Source: Oleispira sp036960605 (lineage in GTDB: Bacteria > Pseudomonadota > Gammaproteobacteria > Pseudomonadales > Oceanobacteraceae). Taken from it: a stretch of DNA of 64,000 nt. A model generated the notes under the pieces. That model was not told where the DNA came from. It saw only the letters and a list, made by a program, of their open reading frames with translations, and searched no databases. The first letter of the stretch is position 1, and each line of letters begins with the position of its first letter. The stretch is taken from the NCBI GenBank assembly GCA_036960605.1, contig JBALXI010000020.1:15729-79728 (forward strand). Direction: 5' to 3'. The position numbers were made by a program, and so were the translations under genes. Positions 43,906 to 53,217 of this stretch are shown one piece after another.

Positions 43906-44384
43906 TGCTGACGATAAAAAGAGTTTTCATTAGCACCTGTTTGTTATTGTCTCTGCTGCTTTCCTCTTCGTTGGTTTCTGCTGAAACTACTGATCAGGAT
44001 CGAAAGGTCATGATGAAATATCGACAGTTATTTATGGAAACCAAAGGCAAACATGCGAAAGCGATGAACTTGCTGCTTAAAAATAAATTATCATTGAATC
44101 ATATTGTGCTTCACGCCGAGGCACTCGCAGCGATGGCAGAAGGCATGTTGCTAATATTTCCGGCGGGCAGTACCGGCGGTCAATCACGGGCTATGGATGA
44201 AATTTGGGATGAGAGTGGCAAGCTAAGCCTAGATTTCAAAAATAAAGTGTCGGTTATGCATGGCGAAGCGCTAAAGATTGTTGAAGTGGCAAAGCAGGGA
44301 AACTATAAACAGATAAAGAAACAAATGGCTGTTTTTGCTAATAACGGTTGTCGCAGTTGCCACTCTGATTATCGTGGCGAATAA
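43905..44384 (+). CDS. Cytochrome c'-type protein
   Basis: A 159-residue periplasmic four-helix cytochrome. The signal peptide ends near LVSAET, and the single heme motif CRSCH lies at the very C-terminus, which defines the cytochrome c'/c556 fold. The ATG at 43905 overlaps the previous stop and is better than the out-of-operon start at 43872. Cytochromes c' bind NO and help detoxify it, which is of interest given the H-NOX operon 16 kb away, though no direct link is visible. Confidence 0.85.
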   Translation: MLTIKRVFISTCLLLSLLLSSSLVSAETTDQDRKVMMKYRQLFMETKGKHAKAMNLLLKNKLSLNHIVLHAEALAAMAEGMLLIFPAGSTGGQSRAMDEIWDESGKLSLDFKNKVSVMHGEALKIVEVAKQGNYKQIKKQMAVFANNGCRSCHSDYRGE

Positions 44385-44412
44385 GTCGGTTACAACTAGG
44401 CAAAAAATAGTC

Positions 44413-44435
44413 GGCGATTGCACTCTGCAACCGCC
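44413..44435. terminator. Bidirectional terminator hairpin
   Basis: GGCGATTGCA (44413-44422) and TGCAACCGCC (44426-44435) pair with one mismatch around a CTC loop between convergent genes. On the reverse strand six T residues follow after five bases; on the forward strand TTATTT follows. Confidence 0.6.
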
Positions 44436-44459
44436 TTATTTAATCAATAGTCGCTCAGC

Positions 44460-45716
44460 TTATTTAAGCTGCAGGCAGCTAGCGTAATAACTGACGGTAC
44501 CTGCCCAATCGGAAAATACCCCTTCAACCTTCACTGTTTGGGCGAGAAAATCTAATAGCACCAGCATATCTGAATCCTTATTCGTTGCTTCAGCAGTAGA
44601 CTGGTAATACCAACCGCCATGATTGGCTAATGGACCCGAGCGTTCTAAGGTCCAAGTAATTATTTTCAGCCCCGCTGCTTTTGCCAATACTGCATAATTC
44701 GATTCTATTAATTGCTGATCACTATTCAATGCTACCAAAGCCCACATAGGGGGAGCAATGTAGCGTACACCGTTGGCAAATAAACTATTCATATCGTCGG
44801 CGGTGGCGATAAAGCTAGCATCATCCATGCGTTCATCTAAGAAAACAGCCTGCTCACCAAAGGTAGGGTTTTCACTAATCCAGAAGAGGACGTCGTCACG
44901 ATTAAACGATTGTGGAAAAATATTTTCAGCTGCAACATTGGCCTCTTCATATTCTGCCATCATTTTACGGGCATAGTCTTGTTGACTAAAACCGTCAAAC
45001 GGCATATCAACTGCGGCAGACTTTAATTCAGGGGTCATTTTTACATTCAGCTGTTTAAACAATTCGATGCTTTCTTTATGAGTCATCAAAGTACCGCGAC
45101 TGGCATAACCCTCGGTGCGCCAATCGGCCGTTCCTTTGAGGTATTCCTCCACGGTGATTGCCGCAGGATTTGCGCCATCCATTTTTCCCTTTAACGTTTT
45201 AAATTCAGCTAACGAAATGTCACTGGTACAGCATTGCGCGCTTGCCGGATTAGTGCCATCGCTAGGGCTAAAAGGGATTGAGCATTTATCCGCGAGGTCA
45301 GTAGCTAAAATATTCGTCGTGGTATGCAAGTCACATTGTGAATGGCGACAGACCAGTTCTTTATCGTTGGTGAAGGTGACATCACATTCGATAATGCCTG
45401 CGCCCATACGCGCCGCCGCCATATAAGATTCTTGGGTATGTTCAGGGAACTGCATAGCAGCACCGCGATGACCAATAGAGAAGTCCGTTTTCTGAAACGG
45501 CATTTCAGAACAACTTTCTAACGACGTTTTTAAATCACTAGGAGCAAGATCAGCGATTAAAAAATACGGTCTAGGTCCAACTTGAATATTGTGGACTTCT
45601 AACGGTGAGCTGATTGATTTGTTTGGCGAATCCTTATCATTATTTGAACTTTCGCCACCACAGGCGGTGAGTAATGAACCTACAAGTAACGTTAATAATA
45701 TACGGGTCTTTTTCAT
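44460..45716 (-). CDS. Glycerophosphodiester phosphodiesterase lipoprotein
   Basis: A 418-residue GDPD-family enzyme that should release glycerol 3-phosphate from phospholipid head-group diesters. The signal ends in a lipobox (LLTAC, Cys near 19). Active-site blocks are visible: GHRGAAMQFPEHTQESY, then GIIECDVTFTNDKELVCRHS with the metal acids and second His. ATG 45716 is used; an ATG at 45731 is also possible. It is longer than GlpQ, with a cysteine-containing insert around CSIPFSPSD. Confidence 0.87.
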   Translation of the reverse strand: MKKTRILLTLLVGSLLTACGGESSNNDKDSPNKSISSPLEVHNIQVGPRPYFLIADLAPSDLKTSLESCSEMPFQKTDFSIGHRGAAMQFPEHTQESYMAAARMGAGIIECDVTFTNDKELVCRHSQCDLHTTTNILATDLADKCSIPFSPSDGTNPASAQCCTSDISLAEFKTLKGKMDGANPAAITVEEYLKGTADWRTEGYASRGTLMTHKESIELFKQLNVKMTPELKSAAVDMPFDGFSQQDYARKMMAEYEEANVAAENIFPQSFNRDDVLFWISENPTFGEQAVFLDERMDDASFIATADDMNSLFANGVRYIAPPMWALVALNSDQQLIESNYAVLAKAAGLKIITWTLERSGPLANHGGWYYQSTAEATNKDSDMLVLLDFLAQTVKVEGVFSDWAGTVSYYASCLQLK

Positions 45717-45800
45717 TGCTAAGCCTACCATTCTATTTAAAGGATAATTTAGGCTCAGAGCTTAGAGTTGATGTGTGACTAATTGATGGCAGCAATATGT

Positions 45801-46691
45801 CTAAGGTAATTTCTTGTTGCGTTGCTTTGGCACCAGCGCCCATTGCACGCTAAGTACGCTCGCCAGTACGGCAATCAGGCCTATAAAAGCAAACCCCGTA
45901 ATGCTTTGTCCAAGTACCATCCAGCCAATCGTTACTGCCGAAATAGGGCTTAATAAACCTAGCGAAGACACCGCAACCGGCGATAGTTTAGCAATACCGT
46001 TAAACCATAATACATAGGCCAGTGTTGTGCCAAAGAGTGAAAGGTAGCCATAACCGAGTATATTCTTGGTTGTCAGTGTTACCAAAGGCGGATCAATTAA
46101 GTATGCGAAGGGCGCTAATATCGCCCCTGCAATTAATAGCTGCCAGCCGGTGAAAGCCAGTAAGGGCATTTCTGTACGCCAGCGACCCGCCAAGAAGACG
46201 CCACACGTCATTAGCATGGCACCGACAGTCGCGGCAATAATACCCACAAGATCCCAGGTTGAGCTGGGAGATAGCAATAATGCGGCCATGCCGAAGACAC
46301 CAAAAATGCTGGCACCTAAGGCTAGATGGGCAGGTTTACGGCCATCGACAAACCAGATTAAGAACATCATCATCAAGGGCTGTATCGCCCCGACAACCGC
46401 TGCTAATCCACCGGGTAAGCGATAGGCTGCGACGAATAATAAAACGTGAAAAATAGCGAAATTCAAAATGGCGAGAATGATGATACGAAACCACTCATTG
46501 CGCTGCGGCAGATGTCGGCTGATTAATACGAGAATAATGCCCGCAGGCAATAGGCGTAAAAATGCAGCGATAAACGGACGGTCTGCAGGTAATAGTTCAG
46601 TGGTGACAATATAGGTGGTGCCCCAAAGTGTTGGCGCAATAGCGGTGAGTAAGATGAGCAATGTAACGGGGAGCCATGAGCTGTTCGGCAT
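45801..46691 (-). CDS. EamA/DMT-family transporter
   Basis: A 296-residue inner-membrane protein with ten hydrophobic helices in two EamA repeats (about 8-140 and 150-285). The typical TLWGTTYI start and LFGTTLAYVLWFNGIAKLSPVAVSSLGLLSPI repeat signature are present. It probably exports a small metabolite or amino acid; substrate is unknown. Confidence 0.9.
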   Translation of the reverse strand: MPNSSWLPVTLLILLTAIAPTLWGTTYIVTTELLPADRPFIAAFLRLLPAGIILVLISRHLPQRNEWFRIIILAILNFAIFHVLLFVAAYRLPGGLAAVVGAIQPLMMMFLIWFVDGRKPAHLALGASIFGVFGMAALLLSPSSTWDLVGIIAATVGAMLMTCGVFLAGRWRTEMPLLAFTGWQLLIAGAILAPFAYLIDPPLVTLTTKNILGYGYLSLFGTTLAYVLWFNGIAKLSPVAVSSLGLLSPISAVTIGWMVLGQSITGFAFIGLIAVLASVLSVQWALVPKQRNKKLP

Positions 46692-46777
46692 GAATATTCA
46701 CTTAATTGCGATGATGATAAGAGCGCACATCATCGCATACCATTGCCCATTTTTGGATTTTAGTTTTTATAAAGGCA

Positions 46778-48652
46778 CTAGGGTTTAAGCAACGCTTTAA
46801 CATCCTTCTCTAATGATTCTGCAGATACCGTTGTAGCTGATTGCAGTGGCGCAGCAGAGAGCGTAACTCTAGACCAAAAGCGTTTAGGGCGCGTCGTTAA
46901 TGCGTGGCCATTTTTATGACTAAAGAAACTGCCCCATAATCCGCCCAAAGCCATCGGCACAACAGGCACCGGAGACTCTTTCAATATACGTTCGATACCT
47001 GCTTTAAACGTAGCCACCTCACCATCGGTGGTTAGTTTTCCTTCAGGAAAAATACAAATGATCTCACCGTTATCGAGTTCTTCTTTAATGCGCTTAAAGG
47101 CATTCTCATAGACATCAATATCGGCCTTAGGCGAACAGATCGGAATGGTCTTGGCAATTTTGAAGAAGGTTTTTAAGCCCTTCATCTCGGCAATGCTACG
47201 ATCCATCACAAAGCGAATCGGGCGGTGATAGGTGCCGCCGATGAGCATCGCGTCTACATAGCTCACATGATTACAAACCAATACCGCAGGGCCGGTCTCT
47301 GGAATATTCTCTAAGCCTTTATCGTGTACGCGATAAAGCGTATGTCCCAGCATCCAAATAAATAAACGTAATACGAACTCAGGTACGCGGGTATAAACAT
47401 AAGCGGCGACCACAATATTCATAATGGCCAATACCAAAAAGTATTCCGGAATCGTTAGCTCAATCACCACTAACGCTAAAATCCCGATGGCAGCACTGGC
47501 CACCATGAAAATTGCATTCAGCATGTTGTTCGCAGCAATAATCTGAGCTCGGTTCTTTTCTTCACTGCGGTGTTGAATCAAGGCTTGTAATGGCACGACG
47601 AACAAACCACCAAAGGCGCTGACCATAGCGATATCAAACATCAAACGCCAGTTCTCGACTTGCTGAATAAAGGCCATCGCCGACATGCCATCAACTACTT
47701 GGATACCTGTCACCGCGAAATATAAATCGATGCCAAATACACTCATGCCGATCGAACCGATCGGCACGATGCCTAATTCAATTTTATGGCCAGATAGTTT
47801 TTCACATAATAAAGAACCGATGGCGACACCTAAAGAAAATAGCGTTAACAATAAAGTAACGACTTGCGTCGAGCCGCCTAAATAATCACGAGCAAAGTTA
47901 GGAAACTGAGTTAAGTAGCTTGCGCCGATAAACCAAAACCAACTGATCGCCATAATGGATAAGTAGACCGAACGATTTTCTCGCGCCTGCTTGAGAGTAT
48001 TCACCATTTCGGTGAAGGGGTTCCAGTTGATTTTTAATTGCGGATCATTCGCGGCGGCTCGAGGAATATATTGGCTGGATAAGAAACCTAAAATGGCGAA
48101 GACAACTACGCCACCTGCAATCCAGTATTGCCCTTGTTCAAAATCAAAGAAGATGCCCGCGGTAATGGTGCCGACCAAGATTGCTAGAAAAGTACCCATT
48201 TCAACTAAGGCATTCCCGCCCACCAATTCTTCATCATTAAGCTGTTGCGGCAGTAAGGCGAATTTTACCGGACCAAAAATGGCAGACTGTAGACCCATGA
48301 GAAATAACAGCACCATCATCATCCAGATGTTCCCCATCAAAATGGCGGTCGCGGCCAAGCTCATGATGATGACTTCTAAGCCTTTCACCCAGCGAATGAG
48401 TTGAGACTTTTCCAGCTTATCGGCAATCTGCCCGGCAATAGGTGAAAATAGAAAGAAGGGCAGTATAAATAAACCGGCGGCTAGATTAGTTAATAACGCC
48501 GAATCACTCTGTGCACTGATACCGCCAAACGTGATTAATAATAACAGCGCGTTTTTATACAGGTTGTCGTTAAACGCACCTAAGGCTTGGGTTAAAAAGT
48601 AAGGTAGAAATCGTCGTTTATTTAGTAATGAAAATTGTCCTTGCTGGCTCAT
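46778..48652 (-). CDS. MFS transporter fused to 1-acylglycerol-3-phosphate acyltransferase
   Basis: A 624-residue fusion. The first about 420 residues are an LplT-like MFS domain with about 12 helices. The C-terminal about 190 residues are a PlsC-type acyltransferase with NHVSYVD (HxxxxD) and FPEGKLT. In E. coli LplT flips lysophospholipid and Aas re-acylates it; here transport and acylation are joined, but the acyl-ACP synthetase part of Aas is missing. It follows a TetR gene by 11 bases and is presumably under its control. Confidence 0.9.
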   Translation of the reverse strand: MSQQGQFSLLNKRRFLPYFLTQALGAFNDNLYKNALLLLITFGGISAQSDSALLTNLAAGLFILPFFLFSPIAGQIADKLEKSQLIRWVKGLEVIIMSLAATAILMGNIWMMMVLLFLMGLQSAIFGPVKFALLPQQLNDEELVGGNALVEMGTFLAILVGTITAGIFFDFEQGQYWIAGGVVVFAILGFLSSQYIPRAAANDPQLKINWNPFTEMVNTLKQARENRSVYLSIMAISWFWFIGASYLTQFPNFARDYLGGSTQVVTLLLTLFSLGVAIGSLLCEKLSGHKIELGIVPIGSIGMSVFGIDLYFAVTGIQVVDGMSAMAFIQQVENWRLMFDIAMVSAFGGLFVVPLQALIQHRSEEKNRAQIIAANNMLNAIFMVASAAIGILALVVIELTIPEYFLVLAIMNIVVAAYVYTRVPEFVLRLFIWMLGHTLYRVHDKGLENIPETGPAVLVCNHVSYVDAMLIGGTYHRPIRFVMDRSIAEMKGLKTFFKIAKTIPICSPKADIDVYENAFKRIKEELDNGEIICIFPEGKLTTDGEVATFKAGIERILKESPVPVVPMALGGLWGSFFSHKNGHALTTRPKRFWSRVTLSAAPLQSATTVSAESLEKDVKALLKP

Positions 48653-48663
48653 GTCTAACTTCC

Positions 48664-49329
48664 TTATTGATTAATAGTCATATTGGCGTCGCGGGGTGTT
48701 TTCCACGAGGTTAAATAATTATGAAGTAATGAATGGATCATACTTTCTCCATTCACTGCTTGGCAATGGCTGCTGGTCGAGGCAAAGACCTTATTATCGA
48801 CTTCCAGCATACAGATACCATGAACGGATGCCCAGATAGTACGAGAAGCTTGTTGCAGCTCATCAGGGCCCGCAAGTGGCGCGAGTTGAGTTAGACGCAA
48901 CTCAATAAGCTCAAACAATTGATTAATGCGGTTCTGCTGCCAGTCGGGTACCTCTTCATCCAAGCGATGCTCAAACAGTAAGCGCCATTGGAAGGTATGT
49001 TGTTGGGCAAATAGCAGATACTCATGGGCAAACAATAATAGCTGCTGCTGGGCATCTAGGTCGGCAGTCTCCGTCAGCTGCTTTTCTAGGCGTTCGCTGA
49101 TCTGATCTAAGGTGCAGGCATTAACCGCTAATAACAGATGAGCATAGCTACCAAATAAATTTATCAGGGTCCCTGGTGAGTAGCTAACCCTCTTGGCCAC
49201 TTGGCGCAGGCTCAATGCTTGTGCGGACTGAGTCTGCAAAAATTCTAATACAGAACTCAGCACCAAGGCGCGGAGTTCTTCTGGGCTGTGATCTTGACGT
49301 CGAGCCATGGACTTCACCAATTGCTTCAC
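48664..49329 (-). CDS. TetR-family repressor of the MFS-acyltransferase operon
   Basis: A 221-residue regulator. The HTH (about 15-60) reads LSLRQVAKRVSYSPGTLINLFGSYAHLL. It is first in the operon with the lysophospholipid-type transporter-acyltransferase, and two palindromic boxes precede it, so autoregulation is likely. By context the ligand may be a fatty acyl compound; this is inference. Confidence 0.88.
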   Translation of the reverse strand: MKQLVKSMARRQDHSPEELRALVLSSVLEFLQTQSAQALSLRQVAKRVSYSPGTLINLFGSYAHLLLAVNACTLDQISERLEKQLTETADLDAQQQLLLFAHEYLLFAQQHTFQWRLLFEHRLDEEVPDWQQNRINQLFELIELRLTQLAPLAGPDELQQASRTIWASVHGICMLEVDNKVFASTSSHCQAVNGESMIHSLLHNYLTSWKTPRDANMTINQ

Positions 49330-49366
49330 TAAAAGGGTTGACTAGAGCTGCTTTAGCCCTATTATT

Positions 49367-49410
49367 CTAAACACTGTTCAGAATAATAGTTTTATTTTGA
49401 ACAGTGTTCA
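49367..49410. promoter_or_regulatory. Paired TetR-type operators
   Basis: TGAACAGTGTTCA (49398-49410) is a perfect 13-bp palindrome around one G. TAAACACTGTTCA (49368-49380) is the same box with one mismatch. Their centres are 30 bases apart, close to three helical turns, between the TetR gene and the small forward gene at 49480. Confidence 0.68.
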
Positions 49411-49479
49411 AGTAGGCTGTAGCAAAATAACTAGAATTAGTTGAAATACAGTTTATTTAAACGATGATCGAGGTGACTT

Positions 49480-49635
49480 ATGGCTAGATTACAAAATATG
49501 AATCAGACAGTGAAGTACTCTTCAGGGTTAGCAGTGACAGCGCTATGTGCCTCAACCAGTGAATATGCTCTGGGGCTTCTGGCGGTATATTACGGCTTTC
49601 GCCAGATGCGTAAGCTAGGGCGATTGATGAGTTAA
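49480..49635 (+). CDS. Small 51-residue protein, unknown
   Basis: A short frame starting ATG 49480 with AGGT five bases upstream (GAGG at 49470-49473) and ending TAA at 49633-49635. The product has a moderately hydrophobic middle (GLAVTALCAS, then YALGLLAVYYGF) and a basic end (RQMRKLGRL), so it may be a small membrane-associated protein. It is divergent from the TetR gene across the paired operators, which makes expression under that repressor plausible. It overlaps the last bases of the convergent LysR gene. Confidence 0.55.
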   Translation: MARLQNMNQTVKYSSGLAVTALCASTSEYALGLLAVYYGFRQMRKLGRLMS

Positions 49636-50531
49636 GTTAAGGCAGCGCAAGTGAAATCAATAAAACTACGTACCTTAGCCGACATGTTTTTACGGCTAGG
49701 GTAAACCAGATAGACGTGAATAGTCGGGTGCTTATATTCCGTCAATAATTCAACCAGATCGCCACGTTCAATTTCACCGTTTAGATTAAATCTAGGCATA
49801 AGCATAAGCCCATGGCCGGCAACGCATAATGAAATCTCTAATTCAGAGCTATTGGTTTGGATTAGATTTTTAACCTTTACGACTTCTTCTTTTCCTTGCT
49901 TATTAACAAAGTGCCATACGTCAGGCTGCTTAATATGGCTATAGGTGATGGCTTGATGGTCCGCGAGCTCTGAGACGGTTGTAGGCGTGCTGAATTGCTT
50001 TAAATAACTCGGGGCAGCGACAAGAACGCGATCGCCACTGGCTATCTGTCGGCTAATCAGGCTTGAGTCATCTAATTGATTGGACGCTCGGATAGCAATA
50101 TCAAAGCCTTCAGAAATCATATCGACCTTACGGTTATTCAAATCAATCTCTAAATTCACTTTGGGGTGCTGAGTCATAAAATCAGAGAAGACACCTTGCA
50201 GTCTGGCCATCGCAAAGCTGGTGGGGCAGCTGATTCTAAGAGTGCCTTGAGGCTCGGCTTGGCCACCACTCAGGATATTTTGCGCTTGTTCAGCGTCATC
50301 GATGATCTGCTGGCATTGCTGGAAATAAACGTCCCCTTCAGGGGTAAGGCTTAGTGAGCGAGTCGTTCGCTGCATTAAGCGCACACCTAAGCGCGACTCC
50401 AGCTTATTGATCTCTTTACTGATGTAAGACGTAGAGTGGCCGCTGGAGAGAGCGGCTTTGGTAAAGCTGCCGCTATTAACCACTTCAACAAAAATCACCA
50501 TGCCGTCTAACAACTGGGTATCAAAGGCCAT
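49632..50531 (-). CDS. LysR-family regulator
   Basis: A 299-residue regulator with an N-terminal winged HTH (FVEVVNSGSFTKAALSSGHSTSYISKEINKLESRLG) and a LysR substrate domain (about 90-295). The frame runs up to a TTG at 50561, but ATG 50531 gives the standard N-terminus. It is divergent from the VOC-reductase-MATE run and is the likely controller of it. The DNA-binding part resembles the AaeR/DsdC-like group that governs quinone and aromatic responses. Confidence 0.9.
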   Translation of the reverse strand: MAFDTQLLDGMVIFVEVVNSGSFTKAALSSGHSTSYISKEINKLESRLGVRLMQRTTRSLSLTPEGDVYFQQCQQIIDDAEQAQNILSGGQAEPQGTLRISCPTSFAMARLQGVFSDFMTQHPKVNLEIDLNNRKVDMISEGFDIAIRASNQLDDSSLISRQIASGDRVLVAAPSYLKQFSTPTTVSELADHQAITYSHIKQPDVWHFVNKQGKEEVVKVKNLIQTNSSELEISLCVAGHGLMLMPRFNLNGEIERGDLVELLTEYKHPTIHVYLVYPSRKNMSAKVRSFIDFTCAALT

Positions 50532-50688
50532 TACTGAGTGCTCTAGAGGATTAAGGGACAACTTTATCTAATTAAGAGTCATATGGAAACAATGATTGCA
50601 CTTTTGCCTTATTAATCTTTCAAAGTGGTTAATCTACTATAACACCATCAAACAGACATTTAGATCAGCCAAGCGGGAAGCAACTATC

Positions 50689-51099
50689 ATGAAAGAACTA
50701 ACACGCGTTAATCATATTGGAATCCGTGTCAGCGATTTCGCTACTTCCCGTGATTTCTATGCCCAGCTAGGTTTTGAGTACATCACCGGCCCTACAGGCC
50801 CTGAACCAGTAGCGATTGTGGAACATCCTTGTGGTATCAATATCAACTTCATCTTAAATGCGAATCAAGCAGAAAAGAGCAATGTGTTAATGCAGCCAGA
50901 GGTTAAACATACGGGTTATACCCATGTTGCATTGGAAGTAAGCAACGGAGAAGCTGTATTAAAACAACTCGCGCAGTTGAATATCCCATTAAGCGGTGAA
51001 CCCATGAATCATCTTACCGGCACCTCGTTTTTTATACGAGATCCAGACGATAACGTGATTGAATTCATTGCCTATGATGGTATTGACCATTTACGTTAA
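50689..51099 (+). CDS. VOC/glyoxalase-superfamily protein
   Basis: A 136-residue single-domain vicinal-oxygen-chelate protein: LTRVNHIGIRVSDFATSRDFYAQLGF at the start, HVALEV in the middle and FIRDPDDNVIEFI at the end supply the usual His/Glu metal ligands. ATG 50689 follows GGGAAG; the frame from 50596 adds an unlikely leader. The adjoining FMN reductase and LysR gene suggest a reactive-carbonyl or quinone detoxification unit. Confidence 0.88.
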   Translation: MKELTRVNHIGIRVSDFATSRDFYAQLGFEYITGPTGPEPVAIVEHPCGININFILNANQAEKSNVLMQPEVKHTGYTHVALEVSNGEAVLKQLAQLNIPLSGEPMNHLTGTSFFIRDPDDNVIEFIAYDGIDHLR

Positions 51100-51154
51100 G
51101 AAATTTAAGACATAATCAAACAAGATCTAAACCGAATTAAACAGAGAATTTATT

Positions 51155-51679
51155 ATGAAAGTATTAGCCTTCGCAGCCAGCAGCAGCCGTTCTTCTATCA
51201 ACAAATCTTTAGTGACTTACGCCGCTAATTTACTAGAAGACGCACAAGTAGATTTAATCGACTTAAACGATTATGAAATGCCAATCTTTAGCACAGACCG
51301 AGAAAATGAATCGGGTATTCCGCAGCTAGCACATGATTTTTACAATAAAATATCAGCCGCCGATGCGGTGATGATCTCATTCGCCGAGCACAACGCTTCG
51401 TATACCGCTGCGTATAAGAACTTATTCGATTGGGCCTCCCGTATTGATGCCAAAGTTTATCAAGGCAAGCCCGCTGTATTATTAGCAACGTCTCCAGGCC
51501 CAGGTGGTGCAGGAAATGTATTAGCCGCAGCAAAAGGTTCTGCGCCGTATTTTGGGTTAGATGTAAAAGCCGATTTATCTATTGCTAAGTTCTACGATGA
51601 ATTTGATATAGAAAAAGGCGAGCTTAAAAATGCTGAGACCCAAGACCAGTTAGCCACAGCGATTGCTTTTTTGAAGTAG
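51155..51679 (+). CDS. NADPH-dependent FMN reductase / quinone reductase family
   Basis: A 174-residue flavodoxin-like oxidoreductase. SSRSSINKSL is the FMN phosphate loop, and ATSPGPGGAGNVL is the conserved glycine region near the isoalloxazine ring. It is 55 bases after the VOC gene and nine bases before the MATE gene, so all three are probably one transcript. Confidence 0.88.
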   Translation: MKVLAFAASSSRSSINKSLVTYAANLLEDAQVDLIDLNDYEMPIFSTDRENESGIPQLAHDFYNKISAADAVMISFAEHNASYTAAYKNLFDWASRIDAKVYQGKPAVLLATSPGPGGAGNVLAAAKGSAPYFGLDVKADLSIAKFYDEFDIEKGELKNAETQDQLATAIAFLK

Positions 51680-51688
51680 GCCGCTGAA

Positions 51689-53170
51689 ATGACTAATCCA
51701 CTGTTAAAGATGCCGGTAAAAAAAGCATTAATTACCATGGCAGCCCCTGCTGCTGTGGGCATGCTAATGACCTTTCTTTTCCAGCTGGTGGACAGTTATT
51801 TTATTGGTCAGTTAGGTTCAGCAGAGTTAGCTGCGATCAGTTTTTCTTATCCTGTCTATTTCTTTTTGATTAGCTTTTTTATGGGCACGGCCATCGCGGT
51901 CTCAGCGAAAGTAGGCCAGGCGCTCGGTAGCCAAAATGAAGTTAAGGCGCAAGGTTTAACCAGCCTATCGCTGACGTTTTTTATGCTGCTAACGCTTGCC
52001 CTCGGTTCATTAGCTTATGCTTATGAAGCTTTCAGTATTAACGCCATATTTGTCTTGTTAGGTGCGAACACCGAGATGCTGAGTTTAATCGGCGAATACA
52101 TGTTACCGCTGTATATAGGCTTGTTTTTATTGTTGGGAACACTGGTTGCAAACTCGGCATTGATGGCAAAAGGTGTGATGGTAAAAAGCACCTTGGTCAT
52201 GGCCTTGGGTGGTTTGATTAATTTAGTGTTGGATTACCTTTTGATCTTTGGATTTGACCTCAATATCTTAAACTATCAGCTACAGCCAATGGGGCTAGCA
52301 GGCGCGGCTTGGGCGACAGTTATCTCTTGGGCAGTCATGTTTATGTTGATGTTTGTTTTATTGATGCATCAACAATTATTTAAACTATCACCGCTGATGT
52401 TAACCAGTGCTAAAGCGTGGTCAGAAGCACGAAAGTGGTTTAAAGAAATTTATAGTTTGGCAGTTCCTGCGATCGCGGCTCAAATATTAGCGCCCATTGC
52501 GATTGCTGTAGTGACTCGTTTTGTTGCTATGACAGGAGGAGAAGCAGGATCAGAAGCGGCAGTGGCGGCTTATGGATTAGTGGTCCGCATCGAATCATTA
52601 GGACTTGTCGGTATATTAGCGTTATCCGTCATTATGACGCCATTTATTGCACAAAATTATGGATCTCTGTCGAATAATGAAACGGCCATGCAACGCTTAG
52701 ATCAAGCAATTGCCTACTCTGGACGGATGGTCGTTTATTGGGGACTGATTTTCTATGGCTTGATGTTATTTTTAATCGAGCCTTTGGTTTCACTTTTTAC
52801 TAATAATTCCGAGATTATTGAGCACAGTAAATATTATTTTTTCATCGTCGGTATTTCGATGCCGGCGTTTGGTTTGTTATTAATGACAACTTCATTTTTT
52901 AACGGTGTACAACAAGGTAATCAGTCGTTGCGGTTGACGCTGGTTAAATCGTTATTGTTAACCATTCCATTAGCGGTTGCAGGATTTTTTATCGCGGATG
53001 CTATTGGCATCTGGTTAGGTATTGCTATCGCAAATATCATCGGTGCGGTTTACGCAGGACGCTTATTAAATAACTGGTTGATAAAAAACGATTCGGCCTT
53101 GGTCGGACATAAGGTTTGGCAGGATTATTTGTCTGATCTGAAATCTCTAAAACGTTTCATTCACTTTTAA
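51689..53170 (+). CDS. MATE-family efflux transporter
   Basis: A 493-residue inner-membrane antiporter with about 12 helices in two MatE halves (about 17-180 and 245-410). Signature blocks are LVDSYFIGQLGSAELAAISFSYP and GAAWATVISW. It should export cationic or toxic organics by Na+ or H+ exchange. It closes the VOC-reductase run. Confidence 0.9.
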   Translation: MTNPLLKMPVKKALITMAAPAAVGMLMTFLFQLVDSYFIGQLGSAELAAISFSYPVYFFLISFFMGTAIAVSAKVGQALGSQNEVKAQGLTSLSLTFFMLLTLALGSLAYAYEAFSINAIFVLLGANTEMLSLIGEYMLPLYIGLFLLLGTLVANSALMAKGVMVKSTLVMALGGLINLVLDYLLIFGFDLNILNYQLQPMGLAGAAWATVISWAVMFMLMFVLLMHQQLFKLSPLMLTSAKAWSEARKWFKEIYSLAVPAIAAQILAPIAIAVVTRFVAMTGGEAGSEAAVAAYGLVVRIESLGLVGILALSVIMTPFIAQNYGSLSNNETAMQRLDQAIAYSGRMVVYWGLIFYGLMLFLIEPLVSLFTNNSEIIEHSKYYFFIVGISMPAFGLLLMTTSFFNGVQQGNQSLRLTLVKSLLLTIPLAVAGFFIADAIGIWLGIAIANIIGAVYAGRLLNNWLIKNDSALVGHKVWQDYLSDLKSLKRFIHF

Positions 53171-53197
53171 TAACTCACACTCCCAAATATTGAGTTA
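53171..53197. repeat. Inverted repeat before the CDGSH gene
   Basis: TAACTCA and TGAGTTA (seven-base arms, 13-base spacer) lie right after the MATE stop and 21 bases before the next ATG. No T run follows, so a regulator site is as likely as a terminator. Confidence 0.3.
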
Positions 53198-53217
53198 ACA
53201 ATAATAAACAAGGAAAG

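Noticed and set aside
47991..48404. 137-codon forward frame opposite the MFS domain
   Set aside because: Antisense shadow of hydrophobic coding DNA; the reverse-strand frame is a clear MFS protein.
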